From CAINVV01 sp964506325 (GTDB taxonomy: Bacteria > Bacteroidota > Bacteroidia > Bacteroidales > Prolixibacteraceae), in NCBI GenBank assembly GCA_964506325.1, contig CAZDLO010000079.1:1-16327 (forward strand): 16,327 nucleotides of DNA, written 5' to 3'. The position numbers and the translations under genes are program-made. Under the pieces are notes generated by a model. It was not told the origin of the DNA and did not search any database. It saw nothing but the letters and a program-made list of their open reading frames with translations. Positions 14,784 to 16,327 of the stretch are shown here, piece by piece (position 1 is the stretch's first letter; each line of letters begins with the position of its first letter).

Positions 14784-15626
14784 TTATTTTTCAGTTACGC
14801 GCTTGCAAACAATAACACTGTTTTCCCTGATGAAATTGAAGGAATTTGTTTCCTGGGGATCGATGTACCGGATACCGCTGAACCATCCCGGTTTGTGGTA
14901 GAATATCCAGCTGACGGGCTTATTCTGCTCGTCGAGGTATTCAATTTTCTCGTCGGGATTACGGTTGTTGTAATCGTTGATGAAATAGTAGAACAATTTG
15001 CCGAATATCATCTCTTTCGGTGCTTTGGCCCGGAAGGTGGTCATGTTTTCGTCTTCCGGTTTTTTCTTGAATTCAAACCCGACAACCAGCGGGGCGTCCA
15101 TCTCCCTGTCGGTAGGGTCATCGATGTGCTTGTCGACCGGGTACCGCCACTTACGAAGAATCTTGACAGGAATGTCGAGGAAGTAGATGTAGGTAATGTA
15201 GAACAGGGCCGGTGCCAGGAACAGCAGCAGGGAGGTAAGGTTGATGATGATAAAATTCCGGCACCCGGTAAAATTAAATACGATCAGCATGATTGCGGCA
15301 CCTGCCAGGGTGATGCCCAGGGTCAGATGCAGTTCTGTCCAGATGTTTTTCCGGTTGGTCCAGGGCAGGAGTTTCTTCACCGCCAGCGAATGAGCGATGC
15401 CCAGCACGAGCATCCAGCCGCAGAGGAGGAAGTAGACGGTGTCGTTGGAGACCGCAAAGAGTCCCTTGTTGGTGGCCAGTGCGCCAATGCCGGCCAGCAG
15501 GCTGCAGGCAACGGCATACAGGATGGTGCTGAACCGGAGCTGACTTGCGCTGTTGTTCCTGAAGACGGATCCAAACATTATCAAGGAGAGAACGAAGAAC
15601 AGGATTATCAGGAATAGGTTTTCCAT
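14784..15626 (-). CDS. tssN: T6SS inner-membrane protein TssN
   Basis: TssN is a core membrane component specific to the Bacteroidota T6SS, where no TssJLM complex is found. The 280-residue product has five hydrophobic segments (about 3-21, 33-52, 63-83, 101-118 and 125-149) and then a soluble C-terminal domain (about 150-280) with MIFGKLFYYFINDYNNRNP and VSWIFYHKPGWFSGIRYI. Length and topology fit TssN. It is the first gene of the minus-strand block and almost touches tssK (1 base). A candidate promoter lies about 215 bases upstream. The soluble domain probably faces the cytoplasm, where TssK docks, but that is inference from family context. Confidence 0.88.
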   Translation of the reverse strand: MENLFLIILFFVLSLIMFGSVFRNNSASQLRFSTILYAVACSLLAGIGALATNKGLFAVSNDTVYFLLCGWMLVLGIAHSLAVKKLLPWTNRKNIWTELHLTLGITLAGAAIMLIVFNFTGCRNFIIINLTSLLLFLAPALFYITYIYFLDIPVKILRKWRYPVDKHIDDPTDREMDAPLVVGFEFKKKPEDENMTTFRAKAPKEMIFGKLFYYFINDYNNRNPDEKIEYLDEQNKPVSWIFYHKPGWFSGIRYIDPQETNSFNFIRENSVIVCKRVTEK

Positions 15627-15841
15627 AGTGGCTGGTTTTAAATTCGATTCTCAATTCTGGCAGTCGCACATCGAAGGCAGGACATTTGCTGCAGGCTTTA
15701 CCGGCCGTGCCGGGGACAGAACGCCTGCGGCGGGCAGCTGAAGGCGGAGGGTTTGCAGTTGGCGGTCCGACTGAAATTCTGCGGCAACATCACCCTCCCG
15801 TGCCATCCAGGCTGAGCCTGCCTTGATATTTCGCACCGAAC

Positions 15842-15875
15842 TAAAGTTAATATAAAAATGTGTATTTAGCAACAA
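15842..15875 (-). promoter_or_regulatory. Candidate Bacteroidota promoter for the tssN block
   Basis: On the minus strand, TTG at 15870-15872 (with another TTG at 15873-15875) precedes TAACTTTA at 15842-15849 by 20 bases. This fits the Bacteroidota sigma-ABfr pattern (-33 TTG, -7 TAnnTTTG) except for the last base. It is the best match upstream of tssN and would give a leader of about 210 bases. No gene is supported in that leader (15627-15841), which holds only a small CAGGCT/AGCCTG inverted repeat at 15808-15820. Confidence 0.45.
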
Positions 15876-15953
15876 TAAATCCGTAATGTTAAGGGCTGAT
15901 AATAAAGAAGTAGAAGGGGATGGGGGAGGAGGGGGTGTGGAACATAATTGGGA

Positions 15954-16030
15954 GAATTATGAGTTAGGAATTATGAGTTAGGAGTGGGTACATGAATTAT
16001 GAATTATGAGTTATGAGTTAGGAGTTATGA
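15954..16030. repeat. Dispersed repeat, sense-oriented cluster
   Basis: Repeated units GAATTATGAGTTAGG, AATTATGAGTTAGGAG and ATGAATTATGAATTATGAG form an imperfect tandem of the same family that borders the assembly gap. With 16103-16140 in the opposite orientation it makes an inverted pair around about 70 bases. Confidence 0.7.
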
Positions 16031-16040
16031 AAGAGGGGAA

Positions 16041-16082
16041 TGTGCAAATATGCAAATGTGCAAATGTGCAAATGCAAATGCG
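16041..16082. repeat. TGCAAA short tandem repeat
   Basis: Four 8-base units of the form rTGCAAAT (one with TATGCAAA) are followed by shorter AATGCAAATG. It is a simple low-copy array with no visible function, lying in the spacer of the inverted repeat pair. Confidence 0.75.
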
Positions 16083-16102
16083 GAAATTTGAGGGGCAGTG
16101 AC

Positions 16103-16140
16103 CCACTCATAATTCATAACTCCTAATTCATAACTCCAGC
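16103..16140. repeat. Dispersed repeat, antisense-oriented copy
   Basis: CACTCATAATTCATAACTCC followed by TAATTCATAACTCCAGC is the reverse complement of the units at 15954-16030, and its end matches the first ten bases of the window. Confidence 0.7.
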
Positions 16141-16150
16141 TCATCTCTTT

Positions 16151-16229
16151 TTTTCCTCTGTGTTTCTCTGTGGCTTTTTTTTATTACACAGAGTCACACA
16201 GAGAGAATACGGAGTTACACAGAGGAAAA
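16151..16229. repeat. Nested inverted repeat of the CTCTGTGT family
   Basis: TTTTCCTCTGTGT (16151-16163) is the perfect 13-bp complement of ACACAGAGGAAAA (16217-16229). Inner TCTCTGTG and CACAGAGA sequences add a second stem. Related sequence at 58-75 lies at the other end of the locus. Confidence 0.7.
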
Positions 16230-16245
16230 CAAACAACTCTTGCCC

Positions 16246-16278
16246 CCACTCATAACTCATAACTCCTAATTTATAACT
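16246..16278. repeat. Dispersed repeat, antisense-oriented copy before terminator
   Basis: CCACTCATAACTCATAACTCC followed by TAATTTATAAC is another antisense-oriented member of the repeat family, directly adjoining the A-run of the terminator. Confidence 0.65.
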
Positions 16279-16306
16279 AAAAAAGAGCCTTCCGGCTCTT
16301 TTTTTT
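16279..16306. terminator. Bidirectional Rho-independent terminator
   Basis: GAGCC (16285-16289) pairs with GGCTC (16294-16298) around TTCC, with six A before and eight T after the stem, so it would work on both strands. On the minus strand a TAA (16307-16309) lies just before it, preceded by an open KGYTLG reading to the window edge. It probably ends a minus-strand gene whose body lies outside the window; those seven codons are too few to call a gene. Confidence 0.85.
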
Positions 16307-16327
16307 ATCCCAATGTGTATCCTTTTC

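Larger units (their letters stand above)
15876..16327. other. Non-coding repeat-rich region at right edge
   Basis: No coding frame is supported over these 452 bases. It contains a purine-rich stretch (15909-15938), dispersed repeat copies at 15954-16030, 16103-16140 and 16246-16278, a TGCAAA tandem array (16041-16082), a nested inverted repeat (16151-16229) and a terminator (16279-16306). It marks the outer boundary of the T6SS locus. Confidence 0.75.

Noticed and set aside
14724..15617. Long plus-strand frame (297 codons) opposite tssN
   Set aside because: It is the antisense shadow of tssN, which has clear membrane segments and family features. The plus-strand product is a low-complexity charged sequence with no recognisable domain.
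15651..15875. 74-codon minus-strand frame upstream of tssN
   Set aside because: Its start overlaps the candidate promoter, the product is unlike any family I know, and it looks like leader sequence.
15954..16278. CRISPR array
   Set aside because: Repeat units are degenerate, occur in both orientations, and lack regular unique spacers; no cas genes are near.
16307..16327. C-terminus of a minus-strand gene ending KGYTLG
   Set aside because: An open frame ends with TAA just before the terminator, which is suggestive, but seven codons are too few to support a gene call.

Overview
This window is most of a type VI secretion system (T6SS) locus of the Bacteroidota-specific subtype (T6SSiii). The call rests on gene content. 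TssN and a TssO-like membrane protein are present, and TssJ, TssL, TssM and TssA homologues are absent. TssK is short (about 380 codons) and the Hcp proteins are about 137 residues. The host is therefore a member of the Bacteroidota, probably an environmental Bacteroidales-like organism. The 100-base run of N and the repeat-rich intergenic DNA suggest a draft or metagenome-derived scaffold.

Layout. Positions 1-418 are non-coding, with dispersed repeat sequence at the left edge and an AT-rich probable control region. A plus-strand block follows: tssH/clpV (419-2899), tssB (2989-3438), tssC (3476-4861), an Hcp-like gene (4922-5338), hcp/tssD (5426-5839), vgrG/tssI (5936-7714) and a PAAR tip gene (7724-8026). 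Short palindromes lie before the first Hcp-like gene and after both Hcp genes. The blocks meet at a 153-bp MITE-like nested inverted repeat (8076-8228). A convergent minus-strand block, read from right to left, holds tssN (15626-14784), tssK (14782-13640, interrupted by one in-frame TAA), a TssO-like gene (13607-12975), the N gap, tssG (12780-11833, TTG start), tssE (11814-11386) and tssF (11381-9519). After two 80-bp tandem repeats comes a zinc-metallopeptidase gene (9298-8261) that is a candidate effector. Positions 15876-16327 are non-coding and repeat-rich and end in a strong intrinsic terminator.

How it works together. The plus block encodes the sheath (TssB/C), the inner tube (Hcp), the spike and its tip (VgrG, PAAR) and the ATPase that recycles the contracted sheath (ClpV). 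The minus block encodes the baseplate (TssE, F, G, K) and the envelope anchor (TssN, TssO-like). The other T6SSiii-associated proteins TssP, TssQ and TssR were not recognised here.

Main points to check. These are the TAA splitting tssK exactly at a likely domain boundary, the Fis-like helix-turn-helix at the C-terminus of the membrane-anchored TssO-like protein, the HExxHxxGxxD metallopeptidase next to the secretion genes, and the paired palindromes around the Hcp genes.
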